The notes beneath the pieces were generated by a model. It made no database searches. It saw only the letters and a list, made by a program, of their open reading frames with translations, and was not told the origin of the DNA. Source: Amborella trichopoda (Eukaryota > Streptophyta > Magnoliopsida > Amborellales > Amborellaceae). Taken from it: a DNA stretch of 64,000 bases. The stretch lies in the NCBI RefSeq assembly GCF_000471905.2, contig NW_006500103.1:2885693-2949692 (forward strand), written 5' to 3'. Both the position numbers and the translations under genes were made by a program. Shown piece after piece: positions 21,706-34,003 of the stretch; the first letter of the stretch is position 1, and each line of letters opens with the position of its first letter.

Positions 21706-22698
21706 GCGTCCACATGCTGCACAGGTTTAAAAAGAGGTGCACAGACACTTTCTAAGGGTTCAGATTAAACCAGTCTCGTCAAAGGGCCAAAATTGAATTT
21801 CATTTTTAATTTTTTACTTTTATTTAAAATGATATAAATATGAAATTTTAGCTACAACCTCATTTTTATAAGTTGAATTGAATAAAATAATAAAAAATAT
21901 TTCAAATAAGCGGTAGTGGTCCAAATGAATTTAGGTATATTTCGGTCATTGTCATATTGAAAACTATTTTTAATTATTTTTATATATAAATGTAAAATTA
22001 AAAAAGAAAATATAAGGCTAAATTTGGGCCATTGGATTTGTCCTTGTGAGATCTCAACCATTGAAAGGGTGATTGTGTACCCTTCCACCCGTCGATATGT
22101 TGTGAACGGTATACTTCTCCTTTATTTAAGAGAGATGGGGTGAACATTAGGGCTCCAAAAAGACTGGCCATGCCTGGCTCCTATTATTTTTTTTACGGTT
22201 CGGACCATGATTTGTGGATTTTATTAACTTGGGCTAACCCCGGATATCGTTTTAGCACAACATCAACTTGACCACTTATGTTTTGGGCCCATCTATAAAA
22301 GAGAGAATTCTTTTAAAAAAAAAAAGTATGTTCATCAAGTGAGAGAGATGTAGTTTTCTAGTATGTTTTAGATTTGATTAGATGTCATTTCTAGAGAAAA
22401 AAAACATCATGGTACTTAAGATTCTCCTCAATTGCAATATAATCATGGAACATATGAACATTGATTGAAGAAATTATTCAATCAGGAGACCAAATTTAAG
22501 AGAAAAAATTGTTGAAGTTTTACGGATGTTTAAGGAGATAAGTATATCTCTTTTAAATCAAAATTGTAACTTCTTTAATAGTTGATTTCGACATTGTCGT
22601 GTCTATAGATAGAGCCCCTTTCGTTGAACCACTTAAATATTGTATTAGTGCATTTCGTTTTTATTTTAACTCTATTTCTCGAAACAATGTTCATGTTG

Positions 22699-22774
22699 CA
22701 TTCGACTATTTGCATTTATTTGATTGTATATATTATCATTCGACTATTTGCATTTATTTGATTGTATATATTAT
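22699..22774. repeat. Perfect 38 bp tandem duplication
   Basis: The unit beginning CATTCGACTATTTGCATTTA (22699-22736) is immediately repeated without change at 22737-22774. Confidence 0.95.
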
Positions 22775-23499
22775 CATAAGTAGGATCCTATTATATCATC
22801 TTTTATAGTACAAAGTTTCACGTTAACTGCCTACTTAACACAACTTACCTCTTCTACCATGGCACCGGTTAAAAGAGATATAAGGCCACATCGTTCTTCC
22901 ACCTCAAGTGGGATCCTATTCTAATTACCCAACTACGCTATGTATGCTTTATTAAATGCTAACTAGTTTACTCCGGCATCCTATACCATAACCTATGTGA
23001 GTATAGTATTTGGTAGACATACACAAGCAAAGGGTCCCTATTGGATATCTACAAATAGACTATTTATCTTTATTACAAGGAGATTGCAACTATTCTCACC
23101 TATTAGATCGCAAATTAATGGCTTTGGGTGAGTCACGAAGTCGGAGAATTTTTTTTGGAACTTTATGTTTATTCAATGCCACTTTACAGCCACCCATTTT
23201 GAAATTTAAAAGATAAAAATGATTGCGGCCTCTCGTACAAAAGATAAATGATCTCTTTGTATGCTTTTCTTATTAGATTCACATTAGTTTACCATGAGGC
23301 TAGATACTATGATGCATGTTAGTATAGAATTTATCTGTATCCAAGTTCTAACATCCATTTTTATCCTTGGGCACTAGAGCCAAGTAATGGTTCCTACTAA
23401 ATCATAGGCAAAGTACATCTACCTAAAAAATAGGGTGAAGTATGATGCATCTCCCACTATCTAAGGCTTGTAATGGACCATAGATATTGGCTATGAGTC

Positions 23500-23720
23500 A
23501 TCATCATCATCATAAAAAAAAAAATTCAACTAATTAAGATTAGCTACACGAATCCTAATCTTTCATTATGTTCTATTAAGGGTCATAGCCTCAATGAAGC
23601 CATAAGTCTTTATATTTTTTTTCTCACTACTTCCAACCATGTCCTTTTGGGTGTACTTCATATCTCTTTTTAGTCTTCCTCTTGAACTAACTTGTACCTC
23701 CTAATAGGTGTTGTATTAGC
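23500..23720 (-). mobile_element. RTE-type LINE 3' end, reverse orientation
   Basis: The minus strand encodes PKRTWLEVVRKNIKTYGFIE and then AMTLNRT ... IRVANPN, with stops. This is the conserved C-terminus of plant RTE reverse transcriptases. It is followed by a (ATG)n tail (CATCATCATCATCAT on + at 23500-23515). Inactive and 5' truncated. Confidence 0.7.
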
Positions 23721-24059
23721 CCTTCGCCACATATAACCAACTCACTTAAGTCTACTTTCTTTTATCATATAGTCTATTGATACCATGCATAAATTCTTAA
23801 AAATGTATTTATTTCAAAATTTATCCCTTTTGGTCTTTCCAACTCATCTAACTCAACATCATCATCTGACTTACACTCATCCTTGGGGTATGTTGGATAT
23901 GAGTATATACTATTACACTCAAGTTGAGCAGAGAATTATTTTTTAGCCAATTGGCACTTAAACCTCTAGGTTTTATATGCCTAACAATAATAAAACACAC
24001 TCCTATACAATATTTATTATCAAAATAAATAATTTGAATTTCATTTTGTTGTTATAGAC

Positions 24060-24305
24060 AATAGAGGGTAGGGCTTGCGATGGAGCCCGACTGGCTTTGA
24101 TCGCTATAGGGCCAAGCCTGCCCTAATAGGGCCAAAAAAAAGCCCTAACTCAGGCCAAGCCCTAGTCTTATCTAGGCATGGAGTATTGGCTGGGCTAGAT
24201 AAAAGAAACAAAAAAAATAAAAAAAAATCGGGCCGAATCTAGTTGTCATTGGCCCAAGCCCGACCTAATTTTTAGGGCTAGGCTGGGCCAACCACCCCTA
24301 TTGCC
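24060..24305. repeat. GGGCC/GGCCC-rich dispersed element (family B type)
   Basis: Starts near AGGGTAGGGCTTGCGATGG and ends GGGCCAACCACCCCTATTGCC. The arms of GGCCAAGCCC-type words surround an A-rich core. No coding capacity. Confidence 0.5.
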
Positions 24306-24507
24306 CATCGTCTAAAATGGAAATGGAGCTAAAACAAATAAAATAAAAAGAAACAAGACAGAAACAAAATAAAATATGCACTCGATAAAATAAAAATAAA
24401 TTTGTGGTATGTGTAAATGTCAGCCTTATATTTTGGATGTTGCATGCAACAGTATGGTACATAGATAGGCATTCTCTTTGATAAGAGCAAGTATTGTCAA
24501 GGTCTGT

Positions 24508-24588
24508 CACGTGGCATCCCAGGAACCATAACCAAAGTTTAGATGGACCAATGAGATGATCTCTTATCCTATCCCTTATCCATATTTA
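24508..24588 (+). promoter_or_regulatory. Light-type promoter elements of PSBO
   Basis: A G-box (CACGTGGC, 24508-24515), a CCAAT (24549-24553), two reverse I-boxes (CTTATC, 24563-24568 and 24575-24580) and a TATTTA TATA-like box (24583-24588) lie in this order. The TATA-like box is about 100 bp upstream of the PSBO ATG. G-box plus I-box (GATAAG) combinations are established features of light-regulated photosynthesis genes. Binding here is inferred. A CT/GA-rich leader follows. Confidence 0.6.
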
Positions 24589-24687
24589 CACTCCTCTCAC
24601 AATAATACTCTCTCTCTCTCTTCATACGGGTACCACCTCCATTGGAGAGACGAGAGAGAGAGAGAGAGGAGGGTTTAGAGAGAAAAA

Positions 24688-27121
24688 ATGGCTGCCTCAC
24701 TCCAAGCTGCTGCCACACTTATGCAGCCCACCAAGCTTGGTGGGTCAAGTAGAAATGGGTTGCAGTTGAGGTCTTCTTCTCAAATTTGCAAGGCCTTTGG
24801 GTTCGAGCCCTCTAGTGCTAGGCTCACTTGCTCAATTCAAGAGGACCTTAGAGAATTGGCTCACAAGTGTGTTGATGCCACTAAGCTAGCCGGATTTGCT
24901 CTTGCTACTTCTGCCTTGGTGGTAGCGGTATGCTCTTTCTTTTGCCTTTGTTATCAACATCTCTACAATTTCAATAACATTTTCTAGAGAGAGAGACACT
25001 CATCACTAGGTTGTTTTCTCTCTCTTGCAAATGAGTTAAATTTGATGTGAGAGAGAGAGATTAGAATTCCAATCCCATTTTAGAGAGAGAGAGAGAGACC
25101 CATCACTTGGTGGCTTTTTTTCTTTGCCAACGATTCAAAATATTGATGGATTAGAGAGAGAGAAAGAGAGCTATCTCTTTGTTTCTCTTTTTGTTTGTTA
25201 AGTAGTGGAATTAAAATTTTGAATTCCCTACAAATGCCTAATACAGGCAAATGATAACTCTATGATTCTAAGCATGTTTTACTGATTTCTATGTTGTAGG
25301 ACTCTCTTGATTTTTAGGAAGGACTAGACTTGTTTGGTCTTTGATTTTTAATCTATTCAAGTAGAAGCCAAAGTTTAGCCATTGAAAAGTAACTGCAATC
25401 TTATATCATTGTGATTTTACCATTTACCTTTGAGTCACAATTGATCCCCATACTCTATTAATTAATCCCCATACTCTATTACTTAATTGCTCTTTTCTAT
25501 TTCGTGTACCATGTCACTTTCTTCATTCTTTATTGTCAAAAATAATTTTTACCATTCACATTCATAACCTCAAGTAAAATACAACGAAAAAGTATTTTTA
25601 AGTCCTCGCATTTTGGGATGTAACTATCTGCTCAGACCTAGGGACCAACTAAAAAAAAAGAAGGAAAAAATTTAAACGTAATCAATATGTACTTGAAAAA
25701 ACTGCGGATATAAGATTGAAAGGAGGCATTCCAATTTTTGGATAGTCGGATATAAATGTTTAAGAACTCAAAATCTAATCTGTGCTTTTATAAATGATCA
25801 TTTTTTTATTCTAATACACTCCCGAAAAAATAAAAATAAAAAAATCCGTGTAAGTCGCTATTTCATTCGATAAATTTCTATTCTATTTTGGATTAATATT
25901 CTATCATTCTATATTTATATATTATTTCTAAAATTAGAACAATTCTAAAATTGAAAAATAAAAATGAATTAAAAAATATAATTACAAATTAAGTTCAATT
26001 TAAATATCTAAAATATAGAATAGAAATTCTTATATTCTTATTTCATATATTATTAGAAAAAATATTCTAATAACTAAATATTTCTAACTATAGAATAGAA
26101 TAGCAGAAATTCTAAGCGTGCAGGGTGCAAGGGGAAAACAAAAATCTCCTATTCTTCCTATCTATTATTCTCCTCTTATGTCTTTCTTAAACCTAAGGCC
26201 TAACCATATTTTTGATGCATTAGTTTGGATTCCCCTACAAGTGACATGTTAGTGCTAAACCTAAGCCAATTATATGGAGACCATTTATATTTAGTGCAAT
26301 TATCAGTGGTAAACTTAGCCAAGTATATTGAGACCATTCTCCGTTTTTCTATTTTTTTCCTCTAGGGAGCTAACGCAGAGGGGGTTCCCAAGAGGCTAAC
26401 CTACGATGAGATCCAGAGCAAGACATACACGGAGGTCAAGGGCACCGGCACCGCGAACCAGTGCCCGGCGATCGATGGCGGGGTCGACAAATTTGCCTTC
26501 AAGCCAGGCAAATACAACATGAAGAAGTTTTGCTTGGAGCCAACCTCCTTCACCGTCAAGGCCGAGAGCATAAACAAGAACGCTCCTCCGGAGTTCCAGA
26601 AGACCAAGCTCATGACCCGGCTCACTTACACACTGGATGAGATTGAGGGTCCCTTTGAGGTTTCGCCCGATGGCACAGTCAAGTTTGAGGAGAAAGATGG
26701 CATCGACTATGCAGCGGTTACAGTGCAGCTTCCCGGAGGAGAGAGAGTGCCCTTCCTCTTCACCATAAAGCAACTTGTTGCTTCAGGGAAGCCCGAACGC
26801 TTTGGAGGGCAATTCTTGGTGCCCTCATACCGAGGCTCGTCATTCTTGGACCCTAAGGGTCGAGGTGGGTCGACAGGATACGATAACGCGATCGCCCTGC
26901 CTGCAGGAGGAAGAGGAGATGATGAGGAGCTCCAGAAAGAGAACATCAAGAACACAGCATCCTCTACTGGGAACATAACCCTCAGTGTCACCAAGAGCAA
27001 GCCAGAATCCGGTGAGGTGATTGGAGTTTTCGAGAGCATCCAGCCGTCGGATACCGACTTGGGGGCGAAGACCCCTAAGGATGTGAAGATCCAAGGGATC
27101 TGGTATGCCCAGCTTGAGTAA
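24688..27121 (+). CDS. PSBO: PsbO, 33 kDa oxygen-evolving enhancer protein 1 (two exons)
   Basis: Join 24688-24927 and 26366-27121, intron 24928-26365 (GTATGC ... CTCTAG, phase 0), giving 331 residues. PsbO is the extrinsic lumenal subunit of photosystem II that stabilises the manganese cluster. The N-terminus is a bipartite transit peptide: a Ser/Arg-rich stromal part (1-60), then a hydrophobic lumenal signal [18 protein letters not shown] ending at residue 84 with an A-x-A cleavage site. The mature protein (247 residues, the family length) begins [13 protein letters not shown]. It has the two conserved cysteines of the disulfide (NQC and KKFC, about 113 and 136) and the GxxxxxRVPFLFT and GGSTGYDNA motifs. 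The exon junction lies within the lumenal signal. Poly(A) signal AATAAA at 27174-27179. Exon 2 is clearly more GC-rich than its surroundings. Confidence 0.98.
24928..26365 (+). other. PSBO intron
   Basis: A 1438 bp GT-AG intron. Its first 250 bp carry three separate GA microsatellite blocks (about 24988-25000, 25050-25062 and 25085-25098). Its last third (about 25790-26110) is extremely AT-rich with TTCTATTCTA and ATAGAATAGAA words. The spliced frame skips stop codons on both sides. Confidence 0.9.
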
Positions 27122-28370
27122 AGTGTTCTAATCTCCTTACCCCCTTCCCCTTTCCTGAATGCTTTTTGATAGAAATAAACTATTGCTGTATATGTACATG
27201 GTATGATCTTCATTTTGTATTTCCCAAGCTTTTCTTCCGCATTCTAATTTAAATATCTGATACCGAAGTTTGAGCCCTACTAACCAAAGTTTAGGACTCT
27301 TGTTTGTTGAAATTGTTGAGAAGAACAAAGACTTGTGTTGCATTCATATTTTGGATAAGTCTTAAAAAATCAGGAATCTGGTGCAACAAAGGCTGGCATC
27401 GGCAGGGGTGAGTCGGCTTGCAGATTCTCAATACTGCTTGCTGATTCGAAGCGAATGAAGAGAAAAATTGTAGGAAAAAAGGAAAAAAAATTATTATCGG
27501 GTATTTGGGAATCATGCGAGTCCACATAGTGAGTCGAGTGCTTATGGGGTGATTCCTTGTTCAAGGCCATTAAAAACCTGAGTTCCCTCGGGTTTTTTAA
27601 TCATGTAAGCAGCAAGCGTTTTTATGAACTCACTACGCCACGCAAAAGCCTATCTGTATATTCGGTGATGTTCAAAAAAACAAAACATAAAAACCCTGTA
27701 TGAGGAACCCGTATCCGAAGCTTTAAAATAAGAACAAGATGCTCCTAATATTCAGCTCTTCTGTTTTTTATATTCAATGGCCCCAGCCTTGTCCATTGTT
27801 GAACCGATCTCTGTTTATTATTCTAGCTACTTTTTTATTGTCATCAATGATTTTGCAGATGTATGTTGCCCATAGTTATGAACAGTGGATGAGGCCATTG
27901 GGTGCCTTGCCGGTTGGTCCAGAATAAAAGAAAAAGGGTTTGATCATATTAGCATATGACCCGTCTTATTGGCTGGTTTCGCTTGGCTTGATCAGCCAAA
28001 AAGAAAAAATGGGCACCTTCAGAGAACCTAATATAAGAAAACCTAACACTTTCAATCGTTTCTCTCTCTCTCTCTCTCTCTCTGTGACATTACCGGTTTG
28101 ACATCCGGTCAGACGCGTGATTTCGATCGGTTTGCGGGCGGCTTTCACTTTTGGCCAACAGCGGGATTTGTCCTCTTCCACTGACCAAACACACCATACA
28201 TAGAACAAATCATGCTCTTTTTTAACAGATAGGGGTGTGGGAATGGGGTCGGTCAACCCATAGACCAACCAGCTGCAGGTTTTGACCCCGACAAAAGACC
28301 CAACGGTTCAGGTTTGGGACTACTTGACATAGACTCAACCAAACCCGGTATATTCATGTGTATAAATATC

Positions 28371-28778
28371 GGAAAAGTTTATATAAGGGTGCCGTTTGTA
28401 TAAAGCTGACGCTCTAAATAATCAAAATAAAGCATATTTTTAAACAATATCAAAAGATATTGTTTCAATATTGAAAATATTTGTGATGACTTGAAAATTT
28501 ATTTATATATATATATTTATAAATTTTATTAAAACATACTGTAGAGCAAAGAGATTTTTGAACAATAGAAAATCTTGAAACTTGACAGTCCAAACATTGC
28601 ACTATAAGATGCATTATTTCAGGACTTGAAATCCAATTTTTTATCAATTCCTACATTTTGAGGTTGAGATGATCGATTTGAGGATTTTTGAACATCGAAA
28701 CAAATTTTTTTCAGAAATTTTTAATGTGCATCTGAATTTGATTGTTTAGAGCTTCGTCCTTATATAGACCTTTTCCAA
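28371..28778. mobile_element. Family-A element, reverse orientation
   Basis: Begins GGAAAAGTTTATATAAGGGT and ends near CTTATATAGACCTTTTCC, with CTCTAAATAATCAAA and TTTGATTGTTTAGAG as inverted inner ends. The reverse-strand hallmark AAGATGCATTATTTCAGGAC is present. An (AT)n insertion lies around 28500. Confidence 0.7.
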
Positions 28779-29228
28779 TATATAATAAATATGTATCATA
28801 AAATATTATATATATATATATAGCAATGATCCGATGCAATAGTTGTATCATAGTATAATGCAACGACACTTCTAGAAAACCATGTTTGTGGTATTTATAT
28901 GATCCCAATTTTTGCACACACACTCTTTTCATCTCAATAATAAATCTCCCCAAAAAAAGTTCAACTTGAACCTTAAATATGGTTAAAATGATTCTCCTTC
29001 AAAAATGAATTTCAAGATCTTAGCTTTTATAAATTCAAAATCATTTTTTCTTTTTTAACATTGTTCATCTAATGATAATAAACCCATCCAAAAAATTTGG
29101 AAATGAAAAAATCCTTCTAACATCTAGATCTAAGCATCTCATCAAATGAACGTCCTATGTTAATTGGTTAAAAAACTACTTTCTAGTTTGTGTTTTCAGT
29201 TTTTTCTTTTTTTGTGATCGATCATTAG

Positions 29229-29286
29229 AATGAAAAGAGTATATATATCAAATTTTAAAATGAAAAGAGTATATATATCAAATTTT
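29229..29286. repeat. 30 bp tandem duplication
   Basis: AATGAAAAGAGTATATATAT continuing CAAATTTTAA is repeated twice back to back. Confidence 0.95.
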
Positions 29287-29867
29287 GGATCAAACAAATG
29301 GTCATAAGATAGTTTTTTAAAGTTGTTGCATCATATTACTATACAACGGTGGCATGAAATCATTACCCATATCCTTTGTTTCTAAACCCGAGTTCGGATC
29401 CATTTGACACAGACCCAACTTGGGTCTTGGTCTAACCTAAACTTACTCAGGTTTGGTCGAAATCCAAGTTGACCGAACCAAACCCAACCAGTCCCGACCT
29501 TACTCATGTGTGTGTATATTGAGAGAGAGAGAGAGAGATTGGTTGATTTTTGACGTTAACAAAAGGCAATGGGATTGGGAGCTAAAGAAATCAATCTCAT
29601 TAACATTATACTTTAGAGCTCTTAAAATCACACACAAGGTTCCATTGCCAATCTTGCCTCTGAAAGTTAGAGAGAGAGAGAGAGAGAGCAGTATCATTTT
29701 GGTAGTAAAGCCCATCTAATAAAAACGACGAGAGTCCAAGATGCATTTAATTTTAGCCACCAATGTAGTGGTCCCGTTGGACCAAATCATGCTCCCAAAT
29801 CACTTGGGGATTTTTGTGACCTCAAAATATTTAGATAATCCTCGGTTTATCTTATGTCATTCCCAAA

Positions 29868-30118
29868 TAGCGTGGGACCCAGACCCCGTACCAGATCCAA
29901 CCAAACCTAACTCAAAAATTAAAATGTACCAAACCTGATCCAAAAATTAAATATCTAGATATTTAACTATAGTTAAATATATTTCGTATATTGAGAACCA
30001 AAAATTATTAATGGACCCGGACCCGACTTGCTGGATCGAATTTTTAAACTCATACCTGGACTTGGATCGGATCTATCCCTTGGGTCCAGGGTCGAGTCTG
30101 TGTCCAATTCCACCCCTA
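29868..30118. repeat. Family-B GGACCC-rich element
   Basis: Two GACCC/GGTCC-rich arms flank an AT-rich core containing the palindrome TATTTAACTATAGTTAAATA. The right end reads AATTCCACCCCTAATTCC, a degraded form of the family's TTGCCACCCC terminus. Confidence 0.55.
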
Positions 30119-32089
30119 ATTCCAAAAACAAAAAATATACAGATTTTAAAATCATACCCTGGACATTTATATCCATGGAGCATAACTATGCTCCTGCAGT
30201 AGCATTCGGTCCGAGAGAAGAAGACCAAGTGGGAGAATCCATTCAATTAAAGTTCTTGAAAATACTCCTAGAGTGGGTTTAATCCGTGAGAGTAAAAGGA
30301 TAATATATTCTTGTAGGAGCACAAACTATTTTAGCTAATATTATATCTATACAAAGTCATCGATATAGCGCCTGTTGATTTTCTTACGAGAAAGCTAATT
30401 TTATTCTTGAAGTCTTTGGCTTCGAGAAGCCCCAATGGCTTCGAGAAGCCCCAAACTGAAAGGAGGCTAATCACTGGACCAGTTAAAATCCATCAGTTAA
30501 AATGAATATATTACTAAACATTTTAAGGATAAGACTTATATAATTAAATTTTCATAAAAGCAGCCATGAAATTTACTGTATTTCAGGAAAATAACAATTT
30601 ATAATTTTATGAGATACTGATCCACATTAAAAGATTTACAAGAGTGCCAAATTATACATCATTTTATCTTTTTCACTTTACAAATATGCGCAAAGGCTTA
30701 ACTTGATTCTGCTGGACAATCGAACGAGCACCTACCAGTTTTGGCGAAAACTAAACACCATTTAAAGCGTATAGGATAACATGGTTTGTGGTTCCAATAA
30801 ACCGTCTTAAGTGTTTTGACTTACATTTCACTGATAAAAAAAAAAATGAGAAGAAACTAGCTGTTTTGTTTTGGGTGAGCAAGAAACTAGCAGTTTGACC
30901 TAGTGTTATCGGTATCAGATTGTCTTGAATTTGTGAGGTGTCTAATCTAATCAAAATCGGTATGACAGCTCATGAACTAATTTTAAAATATTAGAAATAT
31001 GAGTAACAGTATAAAATATATGATATATTAATAAAAAAGTTGCCCACTTTATTTGGACAATCCAACCGATTAAAAACGACATATAAGATTGGTGGTCAAA
31101 ACGGTTCAAACAATAGTTTTCACTAATTTTTACTACATCCAATTTTTAATCTAGATCAGAGCAGCGAAGCACTGGTTGACTATTCAACTGGTCCAACACA
31201 AATTGGGTCTAATGCTGATAACTATAGTTTGACCTAATCAAAACCTTTGGTCCTTCTGGGTCACCTAATGTTTTTCCATGACAAATTTTCGAAATGATTT
31301 TTAATCTTTTGATATTAAAGCCATTTTATGCCCATTTATACGTTTGCTTGTACTGAAGATCCCTTATAAATAATTACCTCTCCTTGGAGATTTTTTTGCT
31401 GGGTCTCGCAACTTGTCTAGAATAGCATGATAAATCCGTTTCTTTTAGTTGTTACTCAAACTTGAGAACCATTTCCCGTAAAAATCTAGAACGTGACATT
31501 TTTTCTAACAACATTAATATACTTTATTAATGAAAGGAGATTAATAAAAAAAAAAACATTTCCGGAAACCATGAACGAGGAGAGACCAACACCCCTTCTT
31601 GCAAGAATACCAGTTACATCATTAGATTCCCTATACACATAATAAAAGGGAATCCTCAAAAAAAATTTGTAGCTAAACTGATTTCAAGGCAAGGTACTTT
31701 TTGCTCTTTATTACACTATTTAAAAAAATCCGTCAATCTCTTCCGCTCTTTTTTATTTATCTACGAAATTGATTGATTGTGGGTTTTTTTTCAATCTATT
31801 GGAGTTATCATCAAAAGCCCTCTAATGATTCTCGTGTTTATCAAGTTTAATCCCCTTAAATTTTAGGTTTTAGAGTTCTATGCACGTTTTTTTTTCTCGC
31901 CAAACCTCATTATTCTTGCTTATTTTTGCACCAAATGAGAAGATTTTTTGCTTGTTTTGAAGCTTTTGAAATCAGCTTCAAAAGCCCTATACGGATAAGT
32001 GGTTTTCTTTCGCCATCATCGACTCATTTTGTACATCAAAGAGGTAACAACATTAGCATGTGAAAAAAGAGACATAAGATTTTTTTTTA

Positions 32090-32345
32090 AAGATAGTTAT
32101 GAAAACAGGAGTTCCAAAATAAATCCAATCCATTGATAAATATAGAGTTAAAAAATATATTTTTTAACAGAGTTATGGAAAAAAGAACTCTAAAATAAAA
32201 CCACACCATTAATAAAAATAGAGTTAAAATATAAGTCCAAGCCATTACGAAATACAGAGTAAAAATATATATATTTTTAAGAGAGTTTTGAAAAAAAAGA
32301 ACTCCCAAATAAACCCATACACTAAGAAAACACAGAGTTAAAATA
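32090..32345. repeat. Degenerate ~70-80 bp tandem repeats
   Basis: Three to four imperfect units share GAGTTATG(G)AAAA, GA(A)CTCC(C)AAAATAAA, CCATT and AATA(C)AGAGTTAAAATA in that order (for example near 32095, 32165, 32285 and 32330). Confidence 0.65.
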
Positions 32346-33312
32346 ATACGCCACCCATAAAAATAGAAATCGCAACCTAAAAGGTTTGGAGATTGGATCC
32401 CACGTCCTGTTGGGTGCTCCTCATTATATATACGTAATTATTTTACGTGAATTTCTTTTTTTAAAAAAAAAATTTGATTGGGCTGAAGAACTCGGACTCG
32501 ACCGAGTAAATCGCCTCTCGAGGGCCCGAGTACGAGTTGACGTTTTGAACCTTGAGTGATATTGTTGAGTACTCCATCAAACGACAAAGCATTCTCATCA
32601 AAGGTGCGATACATACTGTTTACAAAAATAACTCCTTGAAGAATTTATCAAATGACATTTCCAAACTTGGGAAAGCAAGTTGAATTTTTCAAATCACATT
32701 TCCAAACTTTGAGAAAGCAAGTGGAGTAAAAATATCCAACGGCGTAGCAAGTTGAACCCTGTAGGCACCAATTCCAAATTTTTTAAACAAACGGACATCG
32801 TACCGAAAGATGGGCAACGTTTTCTCACATTAAACCAACCAAAAAACAAAAAAGGGCAAGTAAATAATTTAACTTTAGTAAGCATATCGTTGATGAGCAC
32901 GCATACTATGCTCAAAATTGAAAAATGAGTTTTTTTTTTTTCTTTTATTTTTTAATTTGTTGTTGGCTCGGCCCGTTGCCATTCTTAATTGTATTATTCT
33001 CCTTTTATGCAATAAAAAAACAAGGGGCAAGTAAACAATTTAACAATTTGCAACCCCATTTAAATGCAAGCACTCTTTAAGGATGTTAACTCCCACATAT
33101 AAATGAACTAAAAGTGTCACTTTTTGGAGTAGCACGATGATTTCAAACGAAAACTCGGAAAAAAAAAAGAGCATTAAGTCCATCAATTCATTTTTGCGCC
33201 TGTCATCAAACAAAAATGAGGTTCTCAAGCCCAAGGCCATCGCCAAACCGAGGTCCTAGCCCAAGCCCAAGCCCATGCATCCTATATGAACGAAGGTCCA
33301 ATGCCAGGCGAA

Positions 33313-33424
33313 CGGAAAAGTTCGTGAGGTGATAGTTGTCATTACGGAAAAGTTCGTGAGGTCATAGTTGCCATTAGAGAAAAGTTCGTGAGGTCATGGT
33401 TGTCATTACGGAAAAGTTCGTGGG
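33313..33424. repeat. 32 bp tandem repeats, 3.5 copies
   Basis: The unit CGGAAAAGTTCGTGAGGTSA continuing TAGTTGTCATTA occurs at 33313-33344, 33345-33376 and 33377-33408. A half unit follows at 33409-33424. It lies about 580-690 bp upstream of the ATL start codon. Confidence 0.95.
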
Positions 33425-33441
33425 CAGTTTCGTTCCTACTA

Positions 33442-33628
33442 TATATATAAATTAAGTGGCCCTCTCGTTATAAAATTCCACAAATTATCAGCACTTGACC
33501 TGCAACCTCAACCTCAACCTCAATCTCAATCTCAATCTCAATCTCAATCCTGAATGGTGACGTCCACGTGTGGAAAAATAGTGGCTCTCATTCTCTCTCT
33601 AAGTAGAAGTAGAAGTAGAAGTAGAAGT
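33442..33628 (+). promoter_or_regulatory. Putative ATL gene promoter
   Basis: A TATATATAA box (33442-33450) is followed by eight hexamers of CAACCT/CAATCT (33503-33550), a palindromic G-box CCACGTGTGG (33564-33573, core 33565-33570) and an (AGTAGA)n tract (33600-33628). The real transcription start is unknown. The G-box is the type used by bZIP/bHLH factors in stress and ABA responses. Confidence 0.45.
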
Positions 33629-34003
33629 GAGGGATATATTATAGAGGGAGAGTGTCGACATTTGGCTTGAGGTACTTTGGTTGTGAGAATAGTGGCCTAC
33701 ACAGTGAGTGAGTGAAACAGAGATACTGAGTTGCAGGGACAAAAGGGAGAGATTACAAAAAAGGGATTTTAGAGAAGAAAGAGAGTGGGATTGCTTGCTT
33801 GGGTTGCGAGAGACAACGCCCGAGGCCCGAATTTAAGATAGAGACCGCATCACTTGCACCTTCAGAGAGACCACTTCTTTATCAAGAATTTTAGAGAGGG
33901 AATACCTTTTTGCAGTAGTGAGAGACAGCTACATAGAGTGGTGGTTTTTGCATCCATATCTGCACCTAGAGTTAGAGAGAGGCGTTGCGGCCACGGCCAA
34001 GCC

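Larger units (their letters stand above)
20521..24687. other. Intergenic between TOM6 and PSBO, repeat-rich
   Basis: Besides the promoters of the divergent TOM6 and PSBO genes it holds two (TA)n tracts (20920-20948 and 20998-21014), each preceded by a copy of a short AGTCGAGCC(G/A)A(T/C)TGGTTTAC segment. Also present are a truncated family-A element (about 21010-21308), a doubled 57 bp segment (21306-21365 and 21647-21705), a 38 bp tandem duplication (22699-22774), a LINE tail (23500-23720) and a GGGCC-rich repeat (about 24060-24305). Confidence 0.6.
27122..34003. other. Long intergenic region and ATL upstream region
   Basis: No convincing gene. It contains family-B elements (28240-28350, 29380-29500, 29868-30118), a family-A element (28371-28778), a (CT)n tract (28060-28082), paired GA tracts (29520-29540 and 29670-29690) and a 30 bp tandem pair (29229-29286). 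An 18 bp duplicate GGCTTCGAGAAGCCCCAA lies at about 30418-30453, and degenerate tandem units at 32090-32345. The ATL promoter with three hexamer or 32 bp repeats runs from about 33.3 kb. The stretch 30.5-32.0 kb is AT-rich without recognisable content. Confidence 0.6.

Noticed and set aside
26396-27213. Antisense frames of 84-168 codons across PSBO exon 2
   Set aside because: They are shadows of the strongly biased PSBO coding sequence and correspond to no known protein.
27739-27927. Open frame ending in MYVAHSYEQWMRPLGALPVGPE after a good-looking acceptor (ttttgcag)
   Set aside because: I recognise no family. The upstream part is low-complexity Leu/Phe/Ser and no partner exon could be paired with it. 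It stays possible as an unknown terminal exon but is not supported enough to annotate.
33854-34003. Extended N-terminus of the ATL frame (start at 33854)
   Set aside because: The 50 extra residues do not resemble ATL proteins, and the ATG at 34004 has a much better context. The upstream stretch is more likely 5' leader.
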